Of a DNA stretch of 64,000 bases, positions 12,338-23,225 are shown one piece after another; position 1 is the stretch's first letter, and every line of letters begins with the position of its first letter. Source of the stretch: Biomphalaria glabrata (taxonomy: Eukaryota; Mollusca; Gastropoda; Planorbidae); assembly GCF_947242115.1 (NCBI RefSeq), contig NC_074717.1, forward strand, positions 37,437,201 to 37,501,200, read 5' to 3'. Below the pieces are notes generated by a model. The model ran no database searches and had not been told where the DNA came from. It saw only the letters and a list, made by a program, of their open reading frames with translations. A program made the translations under genes and the position numbers.

Positions 12338-13477
12338 ACAGTAGTTAGCAGTTTATAGTGTGGTCCAATCACTGTAATTGAATTGAGATGCTACAGAGAG
12401 ATCCTAGGTATCACATTTAAAAACCAAATCACAAACAAAGAGATTAGAGACAGGGTTACTACAGCAATTGGACAGCTAAAAAATAAACCAGATTGACATT
12501 GAACTATATCCGTCACTTAAGCTTTTTGGGGGTCGGGCTCACAATTTAAAGAAGCACCTGGGCAATTTAAATATCTCTTAAAATGTGGATTGTAGAGTTA
12601 ATTCCCATTTCGATAGTGTAACAATTGCCATATGTCATTAAACCAACCAATCATCACAAGTACATCGTGTAGGTAAGAAGAAGAAACACTTGACCTGCTC
12701 AACCCAGACGTCCTGATAGCTCGTACTTGAACTCAATTCTTCAATGTAGGACCATGCGTTACTTACAACCACTCCGCTTTGCAGGCTTAGATTTACATCC
12801 CGAAATAATAACGTTCAAATGTTCGGCTAATCTTGTAAAAGTTGTATATGTGTTTTGTATGTTCCTTCACATTTTGTAAACACCCTAGCCCAAAACGTCC
12901 AGAGGACGGGCAAGGTTCAAACAAGAACCATCGAGATCTTCGAATGATGGTACAGAGCGCATACCATATGACCAGAAAGCCATCAAGGACTGTCATTTAC
13001 TTTGTTTTGATTGTGATGCATTGTTCAGAAACAAAATCGCAAGATTTTTTTTCTAACATCTAAATTTAAAAAAAAAGACATGAAAAAAATATTTTAATGT
13101 AAAATAATATTTTTTTTATCTCTAAAGAATTTTTTTAAAAAAGTAAAGGCCTTAAAATATTATTTTTTTAAAAAAGTTTCAAACGTTGCTAAAACTGGAA
13201 AAATTGTTAAGAATTTTTGAAAAATGGCAAGCATTTACGAAGTTGTCAATCAAATATGTCTAAAAGGATAAGATAATAATTTTGATTCCAACAGACAAAA
13301 AAGGAAAAAAAAAACAATAACATATATTTATTGATAGGAACAGTTTATACAAAGTTTATTGGAGAGTGTTTACAATTTACAACATATTTTATGAAGATCA
13401 ATGCTTATTTATATTTCATAAACTGTCAGTAAAATTGTATTCGAGAGGTCAGGCAGCAATAAAATCTAGTGTTTTAG
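12338..13477. other. Intergenic DNA with one degraded type-2 SINE
   Basis: A diverged copy of the type-2 SINE occupies about 12838-12985 (minus). A short stretch at 12390-12490 can be read as a decayed LINE C-terminus but is too weak to call. The rest is A/T-rich. Confidence 0.4.
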
Positions 13478-13483
13478 TTTATT
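13478..13483 (-). promoter_or_regulatory. Probable polyadenylation signal, protease A
   Basis: TTTATT on the plus strand (AATAAA on the gene strand) lies about 135 bases past the stop codon. Copy B has the same hexamer at almost the same distance, which supports both. Another lies at 13355-13360. Confidence 0.5.
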
Positions 13484-13617
13484 CATTTCCCTTCGACATA
13501 TTAAAGTTATATTACCAAATCAAAATGTTCAGAATAGTTCAGATGCACACTATAAAAAAAAGTATAGAACACAATAGACACAATAAGTATAAGTAAGGAT
13601 CTGTCTTTGCCATATTT

Positions 13618-16600
13618 TTAATTCTGCAGAGCAGATTGTATAAACGCCCTAATGTAGTAACTGGTCACTCTTGTGTAGATTCCTGGGTAATAAGGCTTTG
13701 CGCAACCTGTTCCAAAGGAAACAATTCCATAAAGGACAAAGCGGCCTTGCTTAAGGCACACCAATGGGCCGCCAGAGTCACCCTGTGAACAAAAGAATTG
13801 GACATATTATATCTCGAATTGGAAGAATGAAAATATATAGAGCATAAACTTAAAACTTAATTCAAACACGGGTTGTTTAGAAAGGCTTGTCTTCGAGTCC
13901 GAAGGATCATGAGGAAAGCAGTATCCGGTGGCTACGCAGCCCCAGCTGTGACCTACATATTTTGCCAGACATAGCCTGTGTAGTCCGCGAGCAGAGTGTC
14001 TGTGTCTCTGGAAGTTTAACCCCTAGTCTGACCCCCCGCCAGACTGAACGGTGTATGCGAGGTGTACACCGTTCATTCAGGCAGGTAGAAGGGAGCTCTT
14101 GTTCGCTCTTGCTGGCCTTAGGGCGCCATAAACCGGAATCTCGAGTTAAAGATGGAGACCAGGAGTTTGAAATTTGGATGTGACTTGGGCCGAGTTATGT
14201 TCGTTGAGCGCCTAAAGGCAGCAGGGAAACCTATTCACTGATACTTCCTCTCCTCATAAAAGAGATTGGACCAAGGAGCAATGATCATGTCATAAGTAGC
14301 ACTTTACAAAAGTAATTTAATTTTTTGAAAAATTATCTAAGAGGAAGAACTCCACATGCCACTCACACACACCCACACACACCTATATTTCTTAAATCTG
14401 TAGGAGCTATTTCCTTTTTAATATCAAACAGGAAAAATTAATTACCACTAAAAAGGCACTAATTAATTAAATAATTCGTTGTTTTTTTATTTTTATTGAT
14501 TTATGTTTTGTTAGATAAAGTGAATAATTTTGTAAGGTTTCCACTTGATCTGAGAATGCAGGGCCGGTCCTACAGATTGCGAGACCCTATGTATGCGAAA
14601 CGGGCTAAGGATGATAAGAGAAAATTAAGATTTTGTATTAGAAAATAAATTCGTCTTTGCATTTAACTCATACTTTAATAAGTACAAAATTACTGCCAAA
14701 TTAACTTTACGAGCCATCTACAGTAGTTTTCCAACAAATAAACTATTCAGATTTGCCTTTTAGATTTACTATCGACTTGCAAAATATCGCTATTGTTTTT
14801 TTTTTTTTTTTTTTTTTGTAAGAAGTCGAGATAGATTTAGATCTATATTTGTATGCCAGTGACTATTAAAGTAAATTAAGTATTTGAACTTTTGTTTTGG
14901 TTAAAATTCGACTTACTATTTCATTTTTAGTAAATAAAAGATGACAATGCATTTTTCTTTTATCGCGAGTAAATTGGCGTTTTCCATATTGAATGACACC
15001 CCAAAATGATAATTTTGTTTGTTTTTAAAGAGATTTGCATGAGTTTTCAGAAGATTTTAATAATTGTAGGAGATTTTCATAACTTTTTCGTATATTTTGC
15101 TATTTCACGAGAATTCCAGCAACCCTTTAATAATAAGTAAAAATGGTTTAATATAACAATTTACACCTATAATTCGCGCGGTGCCTATGAAAGTACGGGG
15201 CCCACTGCTGTCGCATAGGTTGCAGTGGCCTAAGACCGGCCCTGTGAGAATGGCAAAAATAAAGTGTACAAAACTTTGATCAGACAAATTGATAACATAA
15301 GCTTGATCTATGTCCTAGTCTACCTATAGAATGAGCCACTGGCGGATCCAGGGGGGGGGGCGGTAGGGGCGATCGCCCCCCCCCCCCACTCGGCCGACTC
15401 CCCCCCCGGAGGGGGGGGCGGGCGAATTTTATTATAGAATTTATTTATTATACGAATTTATTACTTATGTTAAAAATAAATACACATTATTTATATTTCA
15501 ACCTATTTTTAGATTAGTTCGCCCCCCCCCTCTAGTATGTTGGCCGATTGGTGGGGTCGGGAGGGGGCGACGGTATCAATCCCGCCCCCCATACACTTTC
15601 GAGTGGGGGGGGGGCGGTCCAATTAATTTGTAGAAATCACAGCTTGCTAATAGAATCAATGTAATATCTATATTGTGTAGACTTGTTATTGATTTTTTAA
15701 CCGATCTTTATATTATGTCGTTCCCTGTTTGCCGATTGGTGGTGGGGGGGGGGGGACGAATACCTCTTCTGCCCTTCCCAAGTTAACCCTTTGAGTGGGG
15801 GGGGGCGGTCTGTTTTTATGGAGAAATCATAGTTTGTGAACAAAATTAGTTGAATTAATATATACATTTTATATTATGTCGCTCCCTTTCTGGTATTTTG
15901 GCCGGGGGGGGGGGGCCGATTGCATGTACTGCCCTCCCCACTCTAGCCCTCTGAATGCTGGGGGGGGGCGGTCCTATTTTTGTGGAGAATCATAGTTTGT
16001 GAACAAAATTAGTTGAATATCTATATAATATAAACTACGTATTGATATGTGACCCATTGTATATTATGTCATACCACAATCTAATCTCAAATAGTATCAT
16101 TAGTAAATTTAAATGAAAAAGGGTTGTACCAGGAGGGAAGGGCGATACATGCAATCGCATTTCCCCCATCATAATTTATATTCACTATAAATTAAATTCT
16201 TATATTGAGTCGCCCAACCCCTATTCTTTAATGCCAAATGCAATCTTTAGCAGAAATTATTAAAGGAGCGAGGATTAATCGTTTTAACTCTACCGCTCCT
16301 CCCATTTCCAGACAGAGTTTATTTAATTTCACATGAATTTATCATAATTATTTTAAGCAAGACTTTGCATTGGAAAAGTTAGAATTCAAACGAAATTTTT
16401 CAGTATTAGAGCCATGATTGAGATGAGTTATAAACTCAAATAATGTTTTCATAGTCGCCTTTTACCAACCTTTACTCAATCTGATATTTTTCTAGTTAAA
16501 TAAATTTGGGACTATAATTCACAATTTATAACTGAATCATATTGAATACTATTTATTGAATAATTTTTTTTTCGGCGGCGATCCCCAAAGCAAAAATCTA

Positions 16601-17077
16601 AATATGTGTGGTATCTTTTCAAGGAACAAATCGGTTTTATTTGCAATGTATTAAGGGCCTATAAATTCATATTAAAATAATTTTCAAGTACAACATTATT
16701 CAAAAGGTCCTTTTTTAATAGTATGAATAATGAGCTTCGAACTCCATTGATGAATAATGAGCTGTAGATGTCAGGAGAATACGTTTCTGCAGTGAAAAAA
16801 GAAGAAAACGCTTTTGGCGTCGGGGCTTCGCCCCGAAATCCATTGATGAATAAAGAGCTGTACTTGCCAGGAGAATGCGTTTCTGCAGTGAAGAATGCAA
16901 GAAAACGCTTTTGGTGTTGGGGCTTCGCCCCGAAATCCATTGATAAATAAGAGCTATACTTGTCAGGAGAATGCGTTTCTGCAGTGAAAAAAGCAAGAAC
17001 CCCACAAGAGAACCTTATAGCGCTGCCCCTGTTGTTTTGTTTTTCGCTGAAGGTTGAGAAATGCTGCTTTTTTATAA

Positions 17078-17116
<39 letters not shown>

Positions 17117-20100
17117 ATATATATATATATGTATGTATATGTGTGTGTGTGTGTGTGTGTACGCACGTTTATGCATAGGGTTAGGGTTTACTGGGCGTTA
17201 GGTTTAGGGTTTGAAAAAAAATCGCCCCCCCCCCACTTCAAAGTTCTGAATCCGCTAGTGGAATGAGCTTTATATAAACGAGATTTAAATAGTTACAGTT
17301 ACAGAGTTTAACATTTTAGTATTTCATCTCTGGACTCTGCCATATTGACATATACATTTTATAGTGATGAGCGGGGGGGGGGGAGTCAACTCCAACCTGG
17401 CAACTGTCAGTACCACCATTGTAGTAATCTCCAGCACACAGTTTCAGGTTGTTGACGAGTCTAGTTCCATAACTTTGCTGACACAAATATTGGTCGACGA
17501 TGGGGAGTTCCACAGAACGAAGTCTCTGCGGAAGTGCGTTCGAGTAGACTGTAGAGGAATAGAACAAGACGGTAACCTTTATACCACATTGTATAGTAGA
17601 GGGTCTCAAACTATCAGTCAGAAACTAACTTTTAATCAGAAAGAAACTTAAATCAGTAACAATTTTATTTTAAATCCATGTAGTAATAAAAATCACAAAC
17701 TTAGTCAGTAACAATAAAATATTGTCACTAACGAACTTACAATTAGTAACAGATAATAAAACAGTATGAAACTTACGATCAGTGACATACTTTCAGACCT
17801 ACAGACACTAAAATTAAACATAGTCCTTAACAAATTTACAAACTTAAAGTTAGTAACAGAAAACACAACTAACGATCTTATTAGTAACCATTAAAATTAT
17901 CAGTTGGAAGCTTATAATTAGTGACAAACTTACAGTCAGTAAAAATAAAATTTCAAACTTACAATCAGTAACTCCCCAGCCTGAAGTGGTACAATAGTCC
18001 ACATCGTCTGCGTTCTCCCCAGGGTCAGGGAGACAAACTGGAGCCACGCAGTAGGAAAAGATTAAATCTTGGGCTAAAGTTAACACAGCCACATCATAAT
18101 CTGGACAATTATATAGTAGAAAAAAGCATATTTAATATTACAGTAATTTGTATTGATGGTATGGCCGATAAAATATATGCACGAATAAAAGGGAAGAACA
18201 TAATATAAGCTTTAGGTTAATAGTGATCAGTCAGTTGATGTGCAACATGTATACTTTTTATTTTGTTGCAAAACATTATTTGACTTTCAAAAATACATGA
18301 TTGCAGTTTGGAAAAATTGATTCGACTTCCAAATAGACACAAAAACATTAAGTTTGCACAAATTCATTTGACTTTCAAATAGACCCAGAAACATTATTTC
18401 AGTTTGCACAAATTCATTTGACTTTCAAATAGACCCAAATACTTGATTGTAGTTTGGGAAAATTTTTTGGCGTTGAGTTCAAAGTATAGGAAAGCCAAAT
18501 AAATAGCAAGTACCAGCCACTAGAGGCCTGAAAATTTTGGTGCACATAGGTTACTTTGTCAGACTGACTCACCACGTTAAATACATAGACCAAAACATCG
18601 CATTGCAGCTTTCCCCCCCCCCTCTCTTTTAACGAGCACGCACCGGTACAGTAACTCTAGATACATTAATACAAAGGTCATTTCACTTGCAACAAGCTAT
18701 CTATAGTGAGTTTACATGCAGGTCAAATATTTAAGAGAGAAGATCTCAAGTTCGTCATATTTTACTTTAATCAAATATAACCTTTAGTTTTAGCTTTTGC
18801 GATAAGTGCATTGACACATAACCAACGTTAGATGATAGATCACACAACTCATGACCGACCCAAATTCTTAACATTTAAACACGGTTCACAGAAGACACCA
18901 ATTAGATAAAACCTAACCGACGCCACACAACTCATATGACGCCCTTTCTTTTTTTTTATATATATATTCAATACTTTTTTACACCTTCAATCAGTGGCGT
19001 AGCTAGGGTGGAGGAGGGGGGGTTAGAATTCGAAAGTTCCCCAGGGCTTCCACTTGTGGGGGCCTTAAATGGATGTCCTAATCTTCTTTCGCATTAAATA
19101 TTAAATATTACGCCACTGCTATGTAATCTTGCTACTCACGTTTTGTCAAAAATACAAGACAGAATTGATCTAGAATCTAGATGATGTTATAACATCTACC
19201 TTTGCTGTACAAAAAGCAGGACGTGAGGCGATATGAATTGAGTTTTGTCACTTGTGCTTTATCTTACCAATAAACAACGGTATTATTCATTAACAGAGTA
19301 ACATTATTTTTTTGTTAATTTTACTTATATATTGTACCAATCGGAATTTATGAAGTACATTATTTCATATCATGATGTCGAATGTCAAAATGCAGGGGCC
19401 CTTTAAAAGTCAAGACCCCCCCCCCCCAGGACCCCCAAATCCCTGGATTCGCCACTACCTTCAATAGAAAGAAAAAAAAAAGTATGCCTCGCCACCTTGG
19501 TTTGCTTTGACTATGTCAATGGGCTTAAATGGAGAAAAATTCATTTATTTCGTTTAGATCTATTGGTTATGTTGGTTCTAGAATGTTTCTGACTCGTGTA
19601 CCTTTAAGTATGGACGTGTGCTTTGGATGGACGTTCACATTAGACACTCTGTAAACTCTGGTATTAGAGAGGAATGAAGAGCCTGCTCTGACGTACACGC
19701 TACTAGCTGGAAAAGGCTGTCCCGTCTTTCTGAGGATATACAATTTTAGCATATCATCAATTTTTCATCTCAGTACTGTTATGGTTGCTTTGCTGTACTA
19801 GACTTCTACAATTACTGAAGAGATGTTTCAGTGTCTTGTACTGGAGTATCAAGCAAGATTAATGCAAAGACATACCATTACAAGAACAGACGAAGAACTA
19901 AGTCCAGACTGTTGAACAATTTTAACTATGTTAAATACATAAAGGGTTACAATCAAGTTTTTGTTAATAATTAATGTTGTCACCTTCAAGTCCTGATACC
20001 GACTTATTAAAAAAAAAAGAAGTAAACAAACTATACCCAACTATCCATGACGTCACTAAATGTCGCGTTTAAAAGTCCGTCAACTTTGGTGTGTCACTAT

Positions 20101-21861
20101 GTTATAGCCTAACAATAGTTTATAATCTGATTAATTTGGAAGCTCTATCTGTTTATGTAGTCTCTGTTTTACGTACCGTGTCTACTTAGAACTAAAAGAG
20201 AGTGAGAGATTATCATTATTTTATCGTATTCCTCTTGGGAGAAGTCGTTTGAGACAATACAATGTGTGAACACTAGCCAATCGCAGGAAAACAATTAATT
20301 GAGCATCAAAGTACCTCCCCCTTCACACACACAATTAAACTATCTATTGGTAAAAAGGAAGGTCTGGAAATCGAACACGGCGCCCGAACTTTTCACTGCA
20401 GTAGTGCTAGAAATCATTTCAACAAGTTTACTATCAGCAACAAGCGAGTACACTACATGTTGAAAGGAAGTAAGTCGTCATTTTACTACAAAAGTTTTTT
20501 TCAGATAAATTTTAGTGAAAGAGTTTTTTTTTTAATGTTTTTTTAGATGTTTGTAAAATTTTTTACATGTTTTGGATATTCCTTCAGAAATGAAGATAAT
20601 CTAGTTCCTAGTCCAAACCTCCCGCAGGACGACGGTGGATGGCAGCAGACAGGGTATGAACCCACCACCAGTCCAGCGCGCATTCCGCACGATCAGATTT
20701 AACTTTCTGGGGGCAGTAGAGTAAGGAATCCTGTACATTTGACAATCGACAAGAATCGCTAAAACACTTTACCTACTGCCCCTCCTCTGCAAAATAATAA
20801 TAATATAATATAATAAAACAAATGTCCAGGTATTGTGATTTACCATTAGAGTATGACATTAAAGAATGCATTACTTCAATTTCTAACTCCCAAAAATTGT
20901 TTTTGTTCTGGTCATCGTGTCTCGCTGTGTCCGTTTCCATTTTGTACAGCTCATGGTTTGACTGTTGACTTAGACAAAATGTCCACTTACTTGTCCTTCA
21001 TGCAATGTGCTGCTGTGACGATGTGTCGCTTGTCCACGATAGTACCCCCACAGAACACAGTGCCTATGGTGATAGCTACTTGCCAGGGGAACTCACATTC
21101 GGCAGCTGGCCAGCCTCCCACGACACGGCCCCGGCTGTGATTGGGTCCGCACCCTGAGACAAAAAATAATGCATTTAAAAAATGTATAAATAAAAGTGTC
21201 TTTGAGTCACGCTTTGTGGACTAAAAATGTCCCATCCCATGAATCAATAAGTATACCACTTATTTAGTAATTACGTGTTTTAGAAAAAAAAAACATAATC
21301 ACAGATATAAAAGAGATATATCTTAAAAGATTCGGAATGAGGGGGGGGGGTCAAGAATATTGACAGTTTTTCGCTGCGTTCTCACATTTGCTGTCAACAT
21401 CATGAAAATAACTACTGGCTTTTTGGTTTGTAAAAGTGGTTTAAGAGACTTCCCTTAGTGACATCAGACGATCAGGTGACCTCCCTTTGTTGCAGCAGAT
21501 GCTTTGGTGCCTTTTGGGAGGGGGGGGGTGTTGAAATGTAAAAAGCTATAGGACTTATTAGGGTTCCTCGGATTACAAAAATAATACACATATCAGTCAA
21601 ATCGATCACCTTTTGTAACGTATTTTAAAAAAAGTGTAAACGTCTCGATCCGCCTATTCTGAAACTACTGCAATACCTTTTTTTTTTTTATTTATTGAGA
21701 CATTCAGGACATTTCCTATGTAGATCATTTACTACATCGTTCGTAAATTACTTTGTAAGATTTAACTCACCTCCAGTTTGTGAGTTGACAACTTGCAATG
21801 CGCTTAAAGAAAAGTAAATAATAATTAGGAGTACTTTAGGCATCTCTGGCAAGCAAAACAT
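13618..21861 (-). CDS. Trypsin-like secreted serine protease, copy A (6 coding exons, 278 aa)
   Basis: This is an S1-family (chymotrypsin fold) endopeptidase, predicted secreted and made as a zymogen. Coding exons in transcript order are 21861-21771, 21153-20991, 19729-19602, 18100-17963, 17548-17397 and 13782-13618; all junctions are GT-AG and all phases agree. Residues 1-28 or so form a hydrophobic signal peptide (a second Met at residue 7 is an alternative start). A short propeptide containing Cys32 ends at Arg40, followed by VVGG, the expected activation site. The catalytic triad is His80 (TAAHC), Asp130 (YDVAVL) and Ser227 (GDSGGPL). Asp221, six residues before Ser227, is the S1-pocket Asp189 equivalent, giving trypsin-type Arg/Lys preference. 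Cys32 probably pairs with Cys150 (VCLP), keeping a two-chain mature form. Position 215 is Phe (VSFGTGC) rather than the usual Trp. Digestive or haemolymph function cannot be decided from sequence. Introns 2, 3 and 5 carry transposon insertions. Confidence 0.93.
13868..14290 (-). mobile_element. Non-LTR retrotransposon tail and attached repeat, in protease A intron 5
   Basis: On the minus strand 13985-13868 matches the terminal part of the LINE family also seen at 34580, 41728 and 48120: GTAGGTCACAGCTGGGGCTG, then GATCCTTCGGACTCGAAGAC. The adjoining 13990-14290 shares a GGGAGCTCTTGTTC-containing block with 24730-24830. Confidence 0.6.
14559..15244 (-). mobile_element. hAT-type element, 686 bp, in protease A intron 5
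   Basis: Ends CAGGGCCGGTCCTACAG and GGCCTAAGACCGGCCCTG form an inverted repeat. An exact 8-bp duplication TGAGAATG flanks it (14551-14558, 15245-15252). Its interior matches the element at 22078-22734 in reverse, so it is an internally deleted relative; only the last few codons of the transposase segment may remain. Confidence 0.9.
15337..17260. mobile_element. hAT-type element, 1.92 kb, G-run rich, in protease A intron 5
   Basis: The left end CACTGGCGGATCCAG and the right end CTGAATCCGCTAGTG are inverted repeats, flanked by the exact 8-bp duplication GAATGAGC (15329-15336, 17261-17268). The interior has three 160-190-bp tandem units, each with runs of 7-12 G (15530-16080), a 108-bp tandem repeat (16740-16995) and (AT)n/(GT)n tracts (17080-17162). 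No transposase frame is seen. Confidence 0.88.
16740..16995. repeat. 108-bp tandem repeat, about 2.4 copies
   Basis: The unit contains GGAGAATGCGTTTCTGCAGT and a small hairpin GGGGCTTCGCCCC. It lies inside the 1.92-kb hAT-type element. Confidence 0.85.
17605..17962 (-). repeat. Decayed tandem array of the exon-4 splice donor, protease A intron 4
   Basis: On the gene strand the exon-4 end and donor (GTTACTGATT then GTAAGTTTG) are followed by about eight diverged copies of the same phrase over 350 bases. At least three more copies keep a GTAAGT donor core, at about 17933, 17776 and 17740. The first 29-nt step is not a multiple of three. Confidence 0.7.
18280..18460. repeat. About 57-bp tandem repeat, three copies, protease A intron 3
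   Basis: The phrase ATTTGACTTTCAAATAGACC recurs three times with TTGCACAAATTC between. Confidence 0.75.
18992..19457. mobile_element. hAT-type MITE, 466 bp, in protease A intron 3
   Basis: It starts CAGTGGCGTAGCTAGGG, ends GGATTCGCCACTA, and is flanked by the exact 8-bp duplication CCTTCAAT (18984-18991, 19458-19465). The left end is nearly identical to the 133-bp element at 5034. Confidence 0.87.
20552..20696 (-). mobile_element. tRNA-derived SINE (type 2), in protease A intron 2
   Basis: Same body and B-box region as the copy at 11674, shortened between the boxes. Confidence 0.65.
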
Positions 21862-21886
21862 TTTGATACTGGGTGTTTTGTTTCGT

Positions 21887-21900
21887 TTATCTGAAAAAAA
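21887..21900 (-). promoter_or_regulatory. Likely 3' splice site of a 5'-UTR intron, protease A
   Basis: On the gene strand a run of T ending in CAG directly precedes ATAAACG, 29 bases before the start codon. It looks like a strong acceptor, so the first exon of protease A would be non-coding and lie further upstream. I could not place its donor. Copy B has a weaker counterpart (TTTACTTTCAG, acceptor AG at 32763-32762, exon starting at 32761). Confidence 0.45.
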
Positions 21901-22077
21901 AAGTTAAGTAGGATGTACTTTTTTTCGAAATTCAGTAAACAAGGCTAAATATTTTAAAAATCTCCAATTGTATTTTTAATTGACAAGATTCACAATTATA
22001 TTGACATTGTCGCGGGTAAATATTAAAAAAAAAATATATCTCACGTCTCACTAGTCGTAGCATACGCCGCTTTTTTG

Positions 22078-22734
22078 CAGGGCCGGCCTTAGGCCACTGC
22101 AGCCTATGCGACCGCAGTGAGCCCCACTTTCAAAGGATCCGCACTTTCATTTGACCCGCGCTAATTCAAGGTGTATAAATTATTAAATTAAACCATTTTA
22201 CAACTTAAAACAGATTTCCCGCGCCCTCCTGTCGATTTACTAGGAGCTCCTGGACATCTCCCAAAATTGCAAAATATACGAAAAATCCTTGAAATCTCCG
22301 GAAATATATAGACGAAAATTATCCATTTTGGGTGTCATTCAATATGGAAAACGCCAATCCTACGAGCGATAAATAAAAACGGCATTATGCATTAGCCGTA
22401 ATTGTGTAATCTGATGAAAGAAGCTTCTCGAGCCTCAAACAAATGAAGAATTACTTGAGGTCAACAATTCTCAAAGATAAATTGAAACATTTGGTTATTC
22501 TTGCTATTGAGCGTGATCTATGTAGGAAACAAAATTATTATGATATACTGTATGACTTTGCTACAAGCAAGGCTCGTAAAGTAATTTTGTACGTAGTAAA
22601 GAATGAATAAAATGCATAGACGAATTTATTTTCTTATACAAACTCTTAAATTTCACTTATCCGCTTCCCTACCCAAACATGGCCCTGCGAAATCCGTTTC
22701 GCATAGGGCCCCACAATGGTTAAGTCCGGCCCTG
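22078..22734 (+). mobile_element. hAT element remnant, 657 bp
   Basis: Ends CAGGGCCGGCCTTAGG and TTAAGTCCGGCCCTG form an inverted repeat. The flanking 8-mers (CTTTTTTG and CTATTTAG) match at six positions, so the target duplication has decayed. It contains the transposase C-terminal fragment described separately. Confidence 0.85.
22410..22610 (+). pseudogene. hAT transposase C-terminal dimerisation segment (fragment)
   Basis: A 66-codon frame reads SDERSFSSLKQMKNYL, then RSTILKDKLKHLVILAIE, and ends at a TAA. The ERSFS-LK-IKNYLRS-T...RL--L-ILAIE pattern is the conserved hAT dimerisation region (Dimer_Tnp_hAT). A stop directly precedes it and nothing of the catalytic domain remains, so the element is non-autonomous. 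Confidence 0.85.
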
Positions 22735-22852
22735 CTATTTAGGGTGAATATACATAGTAAATGACTTGTTCTCTTTCCATGATTTCTTGGTCACAGGGGT
22801 CAGGCACTGCTATTTAGAGTTTGTAAAATGTTTGTTTGTAAAATGTTTGTTT

Positions 22853-23006
22853 GTAAAATGTTTTACATGTTTCGGATGTTCATTTAGAGTTGAAGATAGT
22901 TTACTTCCTAGTCAAAACCTCCCGCAAGGGAGGACGAAGGCGTATGGGAGCGGGCAGGATTTGATAAATCCAAGCGACAGTTTAGCGCGCAAACCGCACG
23001 ACCAAT
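22853..23006 (-). mobile_element. tRNA-derived SINE (type 2)
   Basis: Same family as 11674, with the CCGCACGACCA (A-box side) end and an interior deletion over the B box. A 12-base phrase TTTGTAAAATGT is triplicated just before it. Confidence 0.65.
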
Positions 23007-23136
23007 CCGTAGTGACCGGTGAATACTTGTTCTCCCCCATCTTGTTTTTTCGTGGGGTGACTATACGCAGAAATAAGAGAGTGATCTTTCCTTTACTTCT
23101 TCTTCTCGTCCAAACTCTTGAGCGACGCGACGAAGA

Positions 23137-23139
<3 letters not shown>

Positions 23140-23221
<82 letters not shown>
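23140..23221. repeat. (TA)n microsatellite
   Basis: About 80 bases of uninterrupted TA. The open frame spanning it (22766-23272) is an artefact. Confidence 0.95.

Positions 23222-23225
<4 letters not shown>

Noticed and set aside
17170-17215. Telomere-like GGGTTAGGGTTT phrases
   Set aside because: Only a few irregular copies, inside a hAT-type element; too short and imperfect for interstitial telomeric repeats.
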